The notes beneath the pieces are model-generated. The model was given only the letters and a program-made list of their open reading frames with translations. It did no database searches and was not told the DNA's origin. Shown piece after piece: positions 12,928 to 21,937 of a stretch of DNA of 23,509 bases. This DNA comes from JANQUM01 sp047630355 (GTDB lineage: Bacteria; Bacteroidota; Bacteroidia; Cytophagales; Spirosomataceae). Location: assembly GCA_047630355.1 (NCBI GenBank), contig JBLHXN010000052.1:1-23509 (forward strand), given 5' to 3'. Each line of letters begins with the position of its first letter. Positions within the stretch are counted from its first letter, which is position 1. Position numbers and translations under genes: made by a program.

Positions 12928-14001
12928 TTAAGCATTCAGATTTTTAGAACGCTGAGATTCTTTCTCCGCCTTCAATATTCCCTTACAAATCTCTTTTACC
13001 AAGCCCGGACCTTCGTAAATGAAGCCCGAATAAATTTGTACTAACGAAGCTCCAGCTTCTAACTTTTCAAGTGCATCGGCGGCGGAATAAATCCCCCCTA
13101 CCCCAATGATTGGGAATGCTCCGTTTGACTTTTGGTGTAAATACCGGATTACTTCCGTTGAGCGATCTTTCAACGGTTTTCCGCTTACTCCACCTGCTCC
13201 AATGGCTTCTACTTCCTGCTTATCCGAACGCAGGTTTTCTCGTGAAATCGTTGTATTTGTAGCGATTACGCCCGCAATGCGTACGGAGTTGATGATTTCA
13301 ATAATATCGTCGAGTTGACTTTCAGTCAAATCGGGAGCGATTTTCAATAATATCGGCTTGGGTTTCGACTTCCGTCCATTTTCTCGTTTGAGCGATTTTA
13401 ATAAATACGTCAACGGTTCTTTCTCCTGCAAATCCCGAAGGTTCGGCGTATTTGGAGAACTCACATTCACCACAAAATAATCTACGTACGGGTAGAGGTC
13501 ATTAAACGCTTTGATGTAATCGTACACGGCATCAAGGTTCTCGGTCATTTTGTTCTTCCCGATATTCCCCCCCACAATAATTTTTGACTTGCGGTTACGA
13601 AGATTATCCGCCGCTTTTAAAGAGCCTTCATTATTAAACCCCATACGATTAACAAGAGCCTCGTCTTCTTTCAAGCGAAACAGACGCGGTTTATCATTTC
13701 CCAATTGTGGCTTGGGCGTAACGGTACCGATTTCTACGAACCCAAAACCAAGGGACTCCATTTCATCTACCCAAAGGGCATTTTTGTCAAACCCCGCTGC
13801 TAATCCAACGGGATTTTTGAAATACAGACCAAACACTTCCCGCTCCAGCTTTGGACTTTTCTTTTCATAGAAGAGTTTTAAAATATTCGATACGAATGGA
13901 ATTTTGTAAGCAAACTGAAGAAGATCAGTGGCTTTATAGTGTATTTCCTCCGGATCGTATTTGGTGAGTTGCGGAAATATGTATTTTTTATAAAGGCTCA
14001 T
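12928..14001 (-). CDS. pyrD: Dihydroorotate dehydrogenase (quinone), class 2
   Basis: PyrD oxidises dihydroorotate to orotate in pyrimidine synthesis and passes electrons to the membrane quinone pool. From ATG at 14001 the protein has 357 residues, normal for class 2, with the amphipathic N-terminal extension (SLYKKYIFPQLTKYDPEEIHY) that contacts quinone. FMN and substrate motifs are clear: GLAAGFDKN (67-74), GTVTPKPQLGNDKPRLFR (92-109), NRMGFNNEG (118-126), VVNVSSPNTPNLR (177-189) with the class 2 catalytic Ser at 181/182, ATNTTISRE, and the C-terminal GVGGIYSAADALEKL phosphate-binding region. The frame extends to ATG at 14067, but homologues begin with MSLYKK-like sequence, so the later start is chosen. 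It supplies electrons to menaquinone made by the neighbouring ubiE, although the link is not obligatory. Confidence 0.95.
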   Translation of the reverse strand: MSLYKKYIFPQLTKYDPEEIHYKATDLLQFAYKIPFVSNILKLFYEKKSPKLEREVFGLYFKNPVGLAAGFDKNALWVDEMESLGFGFVEIGTVTPKPQLGNDKPRLFRLKEDEALVNRMGFNNEGSLKAADNLRNRKSKIIVGGNIGKNKMTENLDAVYDYIKAFNDLYPYVDYFVVNVSSPNTPNLRDLQEKEPLTYLLKSLKRENGRKSKPKPILLKIAPDLTESQLDDIIEIINSVRIAGVIATNTTISRENLRSDKQEVEAIGAGGVSGKPLKDRSTEVIRYLHQKSNGAFPIIGVGGIYSAADALEKLEAGASLVQIYSGFIYEGPGLVKEICKGILKAEKESQRSKNLNA

Positions 14002-14016
14002 AAGTACAATTTTATT

Positions 14017-14036
14017 CTCGTCTGAAAATGGACGAG
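14017..14036 (-). promoter_or_regulatory. Inverted repeat just upstream of pyrD
   Basis: CTCGTC and GACGAG form perfect 6-bp arms around an 8-base spacer, ending 15 bases before the chosen pyrD start. It could be an operator or a leader hairpin. It lies inside the longer open frame, which also argues against the upstream start. Confidence 0.35.
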
Positions 14037-14067
14037 CAAAAGTAAATGAATTGTATAGTAATGCCAA

Positions 14068-14373
14068 CTTAAATAAACATATCCTGATGGTTTCGTATAG
14101 TTTAAATAATGAGGTTATAGATATTCACGATAAAGCACAATATCAAAATAATACAACAAAATAACAGATAAGTGAATATACTAAATACTGCGTTTATTTA
14201 CGATTACAGTTATTAAACCTGCGATATACAATTAACTATCAAATAGTTAACACATTATCCTAATTTCTTACCTCGCTCACCTTTCTTGCATCACTGCGAC
14301 CGCTCATCATTTTAATTATTAAAAAAATTATAGAAACTGAGAACCTTTTAAAAGTTTCCGTAGTTTTGCAGTC
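14068..14373. other. AT-rich divergent spacer between pyrD and the efflux operon
   Basis: This 306-base gap has no credible gene on either strand. It must contain the promoters of both divergent genes. The only clear element is the TAGTTTTG at its right edge. Confidence 0.4.
14361..14368 (+). promoter_or_regulatory. -7 element (TAGTTTTG) immediately before the TetR-family start codon
   Basis: It is an exact TAnnTTTG match ending only five bases before the GTG start at 14374. Transcription from it would begin at or within a few bases of the start codon, giving a leaderless or nearly leaderless message. Confidence 0.55.
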
Positions 14374-14997
14374 GTGGAAACAAAAGAACGCATATTAGCA
14401 ACCGCCGAAGAATTATTCTTCCGGTTTGGCATCCGAAGTGTAACAATGGATGACATTGCGAAAGCATTGGGGATTTCCAAGAAGACCATCTACAACCATT
14501 TCAAGGATAAGGATGAGATTGTGGAAGAGGTAACAGAAACTGCACTTCAAAAGGACAAGAATGAATGTGAACAAATTTACCTGCAAGCAACAGATGCTAT
14601 TGATGAAATTATGAAGTCAACGCAACTCATGCGTGACATGGTAGAAAATATGCATCCGGGGGTGCTGTTTGATTTACAAAAATATTACCCGAAAGCCTGG
14701 AAACGCTATTTAAATCATCGGAATGGTTTTATTGAAATTGTATTACGCAACCTAAAGAAAGGGAAAGAGGCAGGTCTTTATCAGGAAGGTATTGATGCTG
14801 AGATTTTAGCTCGGTTTAGAGTTGCGAGTATTGATTCGGCTTTTGATGAATCGATATTTCCTCCAAAACGGTTCAAACTAATTGACGTTCAGTTGCAATT
14901 GCTCAACCACTTTTTGCGTGGAATACTCACACCACAAGGCTTGAAATTGTACGAAAATTATAATAAAGTTAATCATTACAAACACACAACTATATGA
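14374..14997 (+). CDS. TetR/AcrR-family regulator of the RND efflux operon
   Basis: This 207-residue repressor-type protein has an N-terminal TetR HTH domain: KERILATAEELFFRFGIRSVTMDDIAKALGISKKTIYNHFKDKDEI (4-49), with the recognition helix about 34-45. The C-terminal ligand-binding part is variable, so the inducer is unknown. The start is GTG: an in-frame TGA lies at 14338-14340 and there is no ATG before Met25, which is inside the HTH, so no other start fits. Its TGA overlaps the ATG of the TolC-like gene (ATGA), making it the first gene of a four-gene efflux operon that it probably controls itself. The arrangement tetR-tolC-adaptor-RND is common in Bacteroidota. Confidence 0.92.
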   Translation: METKERILATAEELFFRFGIRSVTMDDIAKALGISKKTIYNHFKDKDEIVEEVTETALQKDKNECEQIYLQATDAIDEIMKSTQLMRDMVENMHPGVLFDLQKYYPKAWKRYLNHRNGFIEIVLRNLKKGKEAGLYQEGIDAEILARFRVASIDSAFDESIFPPKRFKLIDVQLQLLNHFLRGILTPQGLKLYENYNKVNHYKHTTI

Positions 14998-16319
14998 AAA
15001 TCAGCTATATATTTCTATTGCTGGGGCTAAGTTTTTTCACCGCAAACGCTCAACAAACATTCACGATTGAAGAAGCAGTAGCTTTTGCTAAAAAGAACAA
15101 CGTTGCGGCAAAAAATGCCCTGATAGGTATTCAGGATGCCGAACTTCAAATTCAGGAATTAAAGCAAACCGGACTGCCGCAGATTAGTGGTCAGTTTCAG
15201 TATACTTACAATGCCATTGTTCCAACCTCGGTTTTGCCAGCTAATTCATTTGACCCTTCTGCATCCGAGACGGACGTAATCAAAGTAAGGTTTGGTGTGC
15301 CGTGGGGCGGTCAGGCGGGTATTGGCTTGAATCAACTTATATTTGACGGTTCTTATTTGGTTGGCTTACGTGCCGCCGCAACTTACCGCGAGCTAGCTGC
15401 GAAGAACAAACTACAAAGTGATGTAACAATCGCCGAATCTGTAACCAAAGCCTACTATTCCGTTTTAGTTGCCGAAGAGAGATCAAAAATATTGAAACTG
15501 AACGTAAGTAGGCTTGATTCGCTGATTCGCGATACGAAAATACTTTTTGAAGAAGGTTTTGCCGAAGGTATTGACGTGATGCGTTTAGAAGTTCAGCAGA
15601 ACAATCTATTGACCGAACAACAAAAGGTTGAAAACTTGATTGATTTGAGTTATCAATTACTAAAGTTTCAGATGGGATTTCGTTTAGAAAACCCAATTGA
15701 GCTGACCGACCAATTAGAAGGAAGTGACATTACCGCTTTGCGTATCATTTCAAACGAACCCGTAGATTACGGAAATCGGATTGAATTTAGTTTGTTGGAA
15801 ACTCAACGTAAATTAACCGAACTGAATGTCGAACGTATTCAAAAAAGTGCGTTGCCATCCGTATTTTTCTCAGGTTCAATTGGAGCAAATCACGGAAATC
15901 CGCGTTTCAACCCATTCGAACGCTGGTTCGGAGCGTCTGCTCTTACACTCAGAACAACCATTCCGATTTACGACAGCGGTATCCGCAAAACGCAGGTACA
16001 ACGCGAACGGCTGAATTTAATTAAGCTTGACTACGGAGCGGAGCAGTTAAAGGAATCTTTCGAATTACAAAACTCACAAGCCATTACTAATCTCACAAAC
16101 GGAATTCAGACACTTGATGTACAACAACGCAATGTTGATTTAGCAACTGAGGTACTACGGGTTTCTAATATTAAGTACAAAGCGGGCGTGGGTTCTAATA
16201 TTGAAGTTATTAACGCCGAATCTTCTCTAAAAGAAGCTCAGACAAATTACTTCGCCGCACTCTATGATGTCCTTATTGCTAAAGTAGATTTGGATTTGGC
16301 AAGAGGAAATTTGAAGTAA
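14994..16319 (+). CDS. TolC-family outer-membrane efflux channel
   Basis: This 441-residue outer-membrane factor has a Sec signal peptide (MKISYIFLLLGLSFFTANA, cut near residue 19). It then has the two-fold repeated TolC architecture of long alpha-helical stretches, rich in Gln, Glu, Asn and Leu (for example FTIEEAVAFAKKNNVAAKNA at the start and NVDLATEVLRVSNIKYKAGVG near the end), broken by short beta-strands. It forms the trimeric exit duct of the tripartite pump encoded with it. Translation is coupled to the TetR gene by a 4-base overlap, and the adaptor gene follows after 46 bases. The length is typical. Confidence 0.94.
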   Translation: MKISYIFLLLGLSFFTANAQQTFTIEEAVAFAKKNNVAAKNALIGIQDAELQIQELKQTGLPQISGQFQYTYNAIVPTSVLPANSFDPSASETDVIKVRFGVPWGGQAGIGLNQLIFDGSYLVGLRAAATYRELAAKNKLQSDVTIAESVTKAYYSVLVAEERSKILKLNVSRLDSLIRDTKILFEEGFAEGIDVMRLEVQQNNLLTEQQKVENLIDLSYQLLKFQMGFRLENPIELTDQLEGSDITALRIISNEPVDYGNRIEFSLLETQRKLTELNVERIQKSALPSVFFSGSIGANHGNPRFNPFERWFGASALTLRTTIPIYDSGIRKTQVQRERLNLIKLDYGAEQLKESFELQNSQAITNLTNGIQTLDVQQRNVDLATEVLRVSNIKYKAGVGSNIEVINAESSLKEAQTNYFAALYDVLIAKVDLDLARGNLK

Positions 16320-16365
16320 GTGAAATACAATCAACACACGAATAATTAACATACTACATATACTA

Positions 16366-17502
16366 ATGAAAGCAACTTACTACCTACTAATCATTACGAT
16401 GAGTGCCTTTATTGCCTCTTGCGGGAGAAATTCTGAAGGCGGTTCGCTGGCGGAAAAGCGTACCAAGCTGATCGAATTACAGCAACAGCAGGCAACTTTG
16501 AACGAAGAAATCAATACGCTGCAATCTGAAATAGGTAAACTGGATACTAACAAAGCTGTGATTGCTACCGACGTAGTAGTTTCACCAATTATGTCAACTG
16601 AGTTTCAACACTTCGTAGAAGGAACCGGACGCTTGGAAGCAGAAAATAACGTTTTTGTAACGCCGAAAATAGGTGGTGCAATTACCCGAATTTACGTAAA
16701 AGAAGGCGATTACGTTAAGAAAGGGCAAACCGTTGCCACGATTGACAATACAATCATGAAAACTTCTATGGATGCTATAAATACTCAAATGGCAACGGCA
16801 CAGCTTCTTTTTGATAAGCAAGAATCGCTTTGGAATCAAAAGATTGGTACGGAAGTGCAATACATTCAAGCGAAATCGCAGATAGATGCACTTAAAAAGC
16901 AACTTGCTACCATGAAAGCACAAAATGATATGAACGTTGTGAAGTCTCCTATCAGCGGTTACGTTGACGAAGTTCGTTCGCAAATGGGCGAAATGGCCTC
17001 TCCGGGTCTGGGAATTCTACGAGTTGTAAATTTCAGCGAGCTAAAAGTTGTTGCCGAAATTCCTGATACGTACGCCGGAACAATTTCTAAAGGAGATGTA
17101 GTAAAAATTAAGTTTCCTGATTTACAAAAAGAAATCACTGCCAAGTTGAAGTTTGTGAGCCAGACCATTAACCCGGTTTCACGTACGTTCACAATCGAAG
17201 CGAACATACCAAATTTTGACAAGCAGTTGAAGCCTAACTTGACGGCAATCGTAAACATCAACGATCAATCCCGCTCAAGAGCGATTGTAATACCAAGAAA
17301 CCTGATTCAACGTACCGAAGAAGGCGAATTAGTTTACGTAGCAGTACAGGAAGGAAATAAGAAAGTTGCCCGCAGCAGAGCCATAATTACCGGATTAACT
17401 TACGACGGTAATATCGAAATCACATCGGGTTTAAACGTGGGCGATATGCTCATTACGCAAGGTTATCAAGATGTTGTAGACGGACAAGTGATTATGTATT
17501 AA
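16366..17502 (+). CDS. RND efflux periplasmic adaptor lipoprotein (HlyD/AcrA-like)
   Basis: This 378-residue membrane-fusion protein links the RND pump to the TolC-like channel. It begins with a lipoprotein signal (MKATYYLLIITMSAFIASC, acylated Cys19). A Gln/Glu/Leu-rich coiled-coil segment (about 28-60) comes before the barrel-sandwich domain, whose first lipoyl-like half is IYVKEGDYVKKGQTVATID. A short hairpin of helices and the second half (VVKSPISGYVDEVRSQMGEMASPG) follow, then the beta-barrel and membrane-proximal domain. It should be anchored in the inner membrane, facing the periplasm. It is the third gene of the operon, 59 bases upstream of the RND pump gene. Confidence 0.94.
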   Translation: MKATYYLLIITMSAFIASCGRNSEGGSLAEKRTKLIELQQQQATLNEEINTLQSEIGKLDTNKAVIATDVVVSPIMSTEFQHFVEGTGRLEAENNVFVTPKIGGAITRIYVKEGDYVKKGQTVATIDNTIMKTSMDAINTQMATAQLLFDKQESLWNQKIGTEVQYIQAKSQIDALKKQLATMKAQNDMNVVKSPISGYVDEVRSQMGEMASPGLGILRVVNFSELKVVAEIPDTYAGTISKGDVVKIKFPDLQKEITAKLKFVSQTINPVSRTFTIEANIPNFDKQLKPNLTAIVNINDQSRSRAIVIPRNLIQRTEEGELVYVAVQEGNKKVARSRAIITGLTYDGNIEITSGLNVGDMLITQGYQDVVDGQVIMY

Positions 17503-17561
17503 TCGTAATTGAGGTGCTTGTCATCGACACTAATAATATTAAAATATTAACTAAATAAATT

Positions 17562-20500
17562 ATGAAACCCAACACTACCGAAGAACACGAAGGGCTTCCC
17601 AAAGCAGGTGGAGTCATCTACAACCTAATCGGTGGGTTAGCAAAAAACCGCACAACGGTCTTCTTGTTGACCATCATGGTAACTGTTACCGGTTATCTTA
17701 TCTTTAATAGTCTGCCGAAAGAGCAGTTCCCCGAAATCGTTGTTCCACAGATTTATGTGAATACCGTTTACGCAGGAACAGCCCCCGCGGATATTGAAAA
17801 CCTGATTAACAAACCTCTTGAAAAGCAGATAAAAGCGGAAAAGGGCGTTAAGAAGATTAAGTCGAATGCCTTACAGGACGTTTCCGTAATATTGGTAGAG
17901 TTTGAAACGGATGTACCCGTTGAGATTGCTAAAGAACGGGTAAAAAGTGCCGTGGATAAAGCCCGTCGGGATTTACCAACTGACCTTACGCAAGATCCAA
18001 CAGCTCTGGAAGTAAACTTCTCAGAGTTCCCGATTATGAACATCAACCTTGCGGGAAATTTCCCGTTGGATAAATTAAAAGGCTACGCCGAAGAGTTGCA
18101 GGATAAAATCGAGGCGATGCCCGAGATTACCCGTGTCGATATCGTTGGGGCATTGGATCGTGAAATTCAGGTCAATGTTGATTTGGCAAAAATGAAAGCT
18201 TACGGAATTACGTTTTTCGATATTCAAAGTGCCATTAACGGTGAAAACGTAAACATTTCGGGTGGAGAATTAAACGTTGAAGGCATTCGCAGAACACTTC
18301 GTGTAAAAGGCGAATTCAAGAATATTTCTGAATTACAAAACGTCATTATTCGTTCGGGACAAGGGGCAACTGCCCGCCTGAGTGAAGTAGCCGAAGTAGT
18401 AGATGATTACGCCGAGCGGCAGGATTTTGCCCGTTTGGATAATAAAACCGTTGTTACATTAAACGTAATCAAACGCGGTGGTGAAAACCTCGTGATCGCT
18501 TCGGAACAAATCGAAAAAATTATTTCCGATTTTGAAGCAGGCAGCATTCCCGAAGGCCTTGAAGTAATTGTAACCGCCGACGCATCTGAAAGAACCAAAG
18601 CCGATCTAAATGACCTCATCAACACAGTTGTGATGGGTTTCATCTTTGTGGTATTGGTATTAATGTTTTTCATGGGCGTACGAGATGCCATCTTCGTGGG
18701 ACTATCCGTTCCGTTGTCAGCACTTTTAGCATTTTACCCGTTATTATTAATGGGTTTCACGTTGAATACAATCGTTCTTTTTGCTTTCCTATTGGGTCTC
18801 GGACTCGTAGTGGATGACGCCATTGTGGTAGTAGAAAACTCGCACCGTATTTTCAATAAATATAAGCACCTGTCAATCGTTGAGTCTGTTAAACTTGCTG
18901 CTTCGGAGGTTTTTGCTCCGGTATTTGCCGGAACACTGACCACCATTGCACCGTTTTTCCCCCTAATATTTTGGGAAGGAATTGTGGGTGAATTTATGAA
19001 GTACCTACCGTATACACTGATATTTACGCTTTTTGCTTCATTGATAGTTTCTTACGTCATGAACCCCATTTTCGTAATTACATTTATGAAGCGGGAAGAC
19101 GAAGAACGAGGCATTGTTCCGAGTTTCGCCCAGCTAAAGAAGCCAATGATTTATTTGGTAACGGCAGCATTTATATTCTACGTATTATCTGCCATTGCGA
19201 GTAGTGGAACCATGTTCGGAATTGCCAATGTCATTACGCTGATTGCCATTCTTTACGTTTTCAACCACTTCATACTTACCCCCAAACTGATTACTCCGTT
19301 TCAGGAAAGGTTCTTACCTTCTTTAACGGGCGGTTACCGAAGAGCCATTCGTTGGATCTTGGTGGGCTGGCGTCCAATTGGCGTTGTGGTTAGTATGGTT
19401 GCATTGTTGGTCTTCACCGTCATTATGATGGGTATTGTTAAACCAAATGTCATTTTCTTCCCAAGCGGTGAGCCGGATTACATCTACGTTTATAACGTGA
19501 TGCCCATCGGTACTGATGCTCGTGAAACGAATGAAGTTACCAAGGAAATCGAGAAGCGTGTTTTCAAAGTAATAAAAGAGAATAACGCTACTGGTGCCGT
19601 GAATTCTGTAATTTCCAACGTAGGTAAAAATGCCGGAGACCCGATGAACCCTGACCGTTCAGCTACACCGCATAAGTCAAAAGTGACGGTTGCGTTTGTG
19701 AGCAAAGAAGATCGGGGCGACATTTCGTCTCAGGTTTTACTCGGAAAAGTACGGGATGCACTTCAGGGAATTCCCGGAACTGAAATATCCGTTGAGCGTG
19801 AAAGCAACGGTCCACCAACCGGAAAACCAATTGCTATTGAGATTATCGGTGAAGACTTCGATGTGCTTCAACGCCTCGAAAAGCAAGTTCGGAACCGAAT
19901 TAGTCAGGCGGGAATTCAGGGAATTGATGGTCTAAAAACTGATTTAGAAACTAACAAACCCGAAATCATTATTAATGTTGACCGCGAAAAGGCTTCTCGT
20001 GAAGGCATTAGTTCGGCACAAGTAGCTTCTACTATTCGTACAGCGTTATTTGGTCTTGAAGTTTCTCAATTCCGCGATAATGATGACGAATATCCGATTC
20101 AACTACGTTTAGATAAAGATGACCGCTCGCAGATTGACCGTTTATTAAGTATGAATATCACGTACCGTGATATGAATATGGGCGGCATATTGCGTAGCGT
20201 GCCGTTGGCTTCGGTGGCAGATATTAGTTATTCCACAACGTTTAGCCAGATTAACCGTAAAGACAATGAGCGTTTAATTACACTGAGCTCTGACGTAGCT
20301 CCTGCTTATAAAGACGCTGCTAACCAAATAAATGAGCAAATCATGGCGGCAGTATCTGATTTGGAAGTTCCTTCCGGATATCGGATTCGCCAAGGTGGTG
20401 AGCAAGAAGAACAGAAAAACACGCAGGCATTTTTGGGTACAGCTTTTGGAGCGGCTTTAATATTGATTTACATAATATTAGCAGCTCAGTTCAATTCCGT

Positions 20501-21035
20501 AATTAAGCCAATTATCATCTTCATAACCATTATACTTAGCCTCATTGGCGTGTTGCTTGGCTTTATGTTATTTGATAAGACGTTCTCGATTATCATGTCG
20601 GGGGTAGGTATTATTGCCTTGGCGGGTATCGTAGTGAAAAACGGTATTCTCTTGATCGAGTTTATAGATGATCTACTGGCAAAAGGAATGCCGTTGCGGG
20701 AAGCTATTATTGAAGGTGGAGCAACTCGCTTAACGCCAGTATTATTAACGGCATCTTCTACCGTATTAGGTCTGATTCCGTTAGCTCTCGGACTTACATT
20801 TGATTTTGGAGCATTATTCGTTGATTTGGAATGGAATGTAAGCGTAGGCGGCGATAGTGCTGTTTTCTGGAACATCTTAGCCTGGACTATCATCTTCGGA
20901 TTAATATTCTCAACCATCCTGACATTACTCGTAGTACCTTGTTTGTATTACATTAATGAGTGGGTAAAAGCCAAACTCTTCGGAGATAAGGAAGTTGATG
21001 CAGAAATTGAAACAACACAACCAATTGTAGTATAA
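17562..21035 (+). CDS. RND-family efflux pump permease (HAE/AcrB-like), enlarged
   Basis: This 1157-residue proton-driven inner-membrane pump probably expels drugs or other amphiphilic compounds; the substrate cannot be read from sequence. RND features are clear: a first helix at about 30-50, two large periplasmic loops, LPKEQFPEI and Y-x-GTAP-x-DIE after TM1, and TM4 with GLGLVVDDAIVVVENSHR (Asp418/Asp419, the proton-relay pair). The second half repeats the layout, with GIVVKNGILLIEF in place of the Asp pair. AcrB-like proteins have about 1030-1050 residues. Much of the excess here is a segment of about 90 residues between TM6 and TM7 (about 515-600) with two strongly hydrophobic stretches (528-548 and 552-572), suggesting 14 rather than 12 membrane helices. 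It is the last gene of the operon, followed by a strong terminator. Confidence 0.95.
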   Translation: MKPNTTEEHEGLPKAGGVIYNLIGGLAKNRTTVFLLTIMVTVTGYLIFNSLPKEQFPEIVVPQIYVNTVYAGTAPADIENLINKPLEKQIKAEKGVKKIKSNALQDVSVILVEFETDVPVEIAKERVKSAVDKARRDLPTDLTQDPTALEVNFSEFPIMNINLAGNFPLDKLKGYAEELQDKIEAMPEITRVDIVGALDREIQVNVDLAKMKAYGITFFDIQSAINGENVNISGGELNVEGIRRTLRVKGEFKNISELQNVIIRSGQGATARLSEVAEVVDDYAERQDFARLDNKTVVTLNVIKRGGENLVIASEQIEKIISDFEAGSIPEGLEVIVTADASERTKADLNDLINTVVMGFIFVVLVLMFFMGVRDAIFVGLSVPLSALLAFYPLLLMGFTLNTIVLFAFLLGLGLVVDDAIVVVENSHRIFNKYKHLSIVESVKLAASEVFAPVFAGTLTTIAPFFPLIFWEGIVGEFMKYLPYTLIFTLFASLIVSYVMNPIFVITFMKREDEERGIVPSFAQLKKPMIYLVTAAFIFYVLSAIASSGTMFGIANVITLIAILYVFNHFILTPKLITPFQERFLPSLTGGYRRAIRWILVGWRPIGVVVSMVALLVFTVIMMGIVKPNVIFFPSGEPDYIYVYNVMPIGTDARETNEVTKEIEKRVFKVIKENNATGAVNSVISNVGKNAGDPMNPDRSATPHKSKVTVAFVSKEDRGDISSQVLLGKVRDALQGIPGTEISVERESNGPPTGKPIAIEIIGEDFDVLQRLEKQVRNRISQAGIQGIDGLKTDLETNKPEIIINVDREKASREGISSAQVASTIRTALFGLEVSQFRDNDDEYPIQLRLDKDDRSQIDRLLSMNITYRDMNMGGILRSVPLASVADISYSTTFSQINRKDNERLITLSSDVAPAYKDAANQINEQIMAAVSDLEVPSGYRIRQGGEQEEQKNTQAFLGTAFGAALILIYIILAAQFNSVIKPIIIFITIILSLIGVLLGFMLFDKTFSIIMSGVGIIALAGIVVKNGILLIEFIDDLLAKGMPLREAIIEGGATRLTPVLLTASSTVLGLIPLALGLTFDFGALFVDLEWNVSVGGDSAVFWNILAWTIIFGLIFSTILTLLVVPCLYYINEWVKAKLFGDKEVDAEIETTQPIVV

Positions 21036-21058
21036 AAAAATATTAGCCATGTTAACTC

Positions 21059-21093
21059 AATCCTCTCTCGTGAAAACGAGGGAGGATTTTTTT
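21059..21093 (+). terminator. Strong terminator of the efflux operon (copy 1)
   Basis: A 13-bp stem (AATCCTCTCTCGT with ACGAGGGAGGATT, one internal G-T wobble) closes a GAAA tetraloop and runs straight into seven T residues. It lies 24 bases after the RND stop codon. The same hairpin, base for base, occurs at 21840-21876. Confidence 0.92.
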
Positions 21094-21135
21094 GTGGTAT
21101 GCTGTTAAGTAGGTGCGGATGTCACTAAAGAAAGT

Positions 21136-21143
21136 TATATTTG
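21136..21143 (+). promoter_or_regulatory. -7 promoter element of the toxin-antitoxin pair (TATATTTG)
   Basis: An exact TAnnTTTG match 15 bases before the antitoxin ATG, giving a very short leader. The upstream terminator isolates the pair from the efflux operon, so this is its likely own promoter. Confidence 0.55.
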
Positions 21144-21158
21144 TAAAAAGTCGTAAAT

Positions 21159-21377
21159 ATGACAGCAATAAAACTAACTCAAAAAGTAACGGACGGGGGT
21201 ATTTTTATACCGCTCAAAGGTTTTGATAATCAGTTAATTGAAATTGAAATCAATATAAATGCAATCAGTGAAATTGAAAAAGGCAAAAATGCGGCTTTAA
21301 TCGCAGAGTCTTTCTTTTCAAAAATTGACAAAAAGCTGACTGTTAACTTTGATGAACTGAATGCTTATGAGCAGTAA
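21159..21377 (+). CDS. Putative antitoxin partner of the PIN toxin
   Basis: This is a 72-residue protein directly upstream of, and overlapping, a PIN-domain toxin gene, the usual place and size for a VapB-type antitoxin. I do not recognise its family. The N-terminal half looks beta-rich (IKLTQKVTDGGIFIPLKGF, then QLIEIEININ) and could form a swapped-hairpin DNA-binding domain as in AbrB-like antitoxins, but this is inference. The C-terminal half (IAESFFSKIDKKLTVNFDELNAYEQ) is charged and would be the part that wraps the toxin. The calling evidence is therefore mainly position, length and the 17-base overlap with the next gene. Confidence 0.7.
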   Translation: MTAIKLTQKVTDGGIFIPLKGFDNQLIEIEININAISEIEKGKNAALIAESFFSKIDKKLTVNFDELNAYEQ

Positions 21378-21822
21378 AATCTTTTTAGATAGTTCGATTT
21401 TAGTAGAAAAGGCAAAGGGAACAAAAGAAGAGCTATTTGATTATTTAATCGGTGATGATTCGGTTGAAAAATGTATAAACTCAATCGTTTTAAGCGAATT
21501 CACCTATTACTTCTTAGCAATTGAAGGTAATGCATCTCCAATGAGTCTTAAAATGAGGAAGGCTATTCAGCCAATTCTCAAAAAGAACAGTCCTAAAGAT
21601 TTATTAAAAGTTTTTACGTATCTACGTGATGATAGCAGTGTAATTTCTCTTTACCTAACCTTTATGGAAAAATACAATTTGCTTCCAAATGATGCGTTGA
21701 TTCTCGCTAATTGTAAAATCCACAAAATACTAAACATCGCAAGTTACGATGTAAACGACTTTAAAGAAGTCTGCGAAAGCGAAGGCATAAATTTAATTTC
21801 AAAAATCAAAGATTTGAATTGA
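21361..21822 (+). CDS. VapC-like PIN-domain ribonuclease toxin
   Basis: This 153-residue PIN-domain protein is predicted to be a metal-dependent endoribonuclease toxin held inactive by the upstream protein. The acidic active-site residues are in the expected order: Asp10 (KIFLDSSIL), Glu46 (IVLSEFTYY), Asp111 (LLPNDALILANC) and Asp130 (NIASYDVNDF). The length is slightly above the VapC average. The ATG at 21361 overlaps the antitoxin frame by 17 bases; an ATG two codons later (21367) is equally possible. VapC toxins usually cut initiator tRNA or rRNA; the target here is unknown. The gene is followed by a terminator identical to the one before the module. Confidence 0.85.
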   Translation: MLMSSKIFLDSSILVEKAKGTKEELFDYLIGDDSVEKCINSIVLSEFTYYFLAIEGNASPMSLKMRKAIQPILKKNSPKDLLKVFTYLRDDSSVISLYLTFMEKYNLLPNDALILANCKIHKILNIASYDVNDFKEVCESEGINLISKIKDLN

Positions 21823-21839
21823 CGTTCATACTTACCTTC

Positions 21840-21876
21840 AATCCTCTCTCGTGAAAACGAGGGAGGATTTTTTTTG
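21840..21876 (+). terminator. Strong terminator after the toxin gene (copy 2)
   Basis: This is the same 13-bp stem and GAAA loop as at 21059-21088, followed by nine T residues and 18 bases after the toxin stop. With copy 1 it forms a direct repeat flanking the toxin-antitoxin pair. Confidence 0.92.
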
Positions 21877-21937
21877 ATCCTACTTACCCAAACCACATGT
21901 AAATTGCTAACTTGAGTAAATACACGTTTACACCTCT

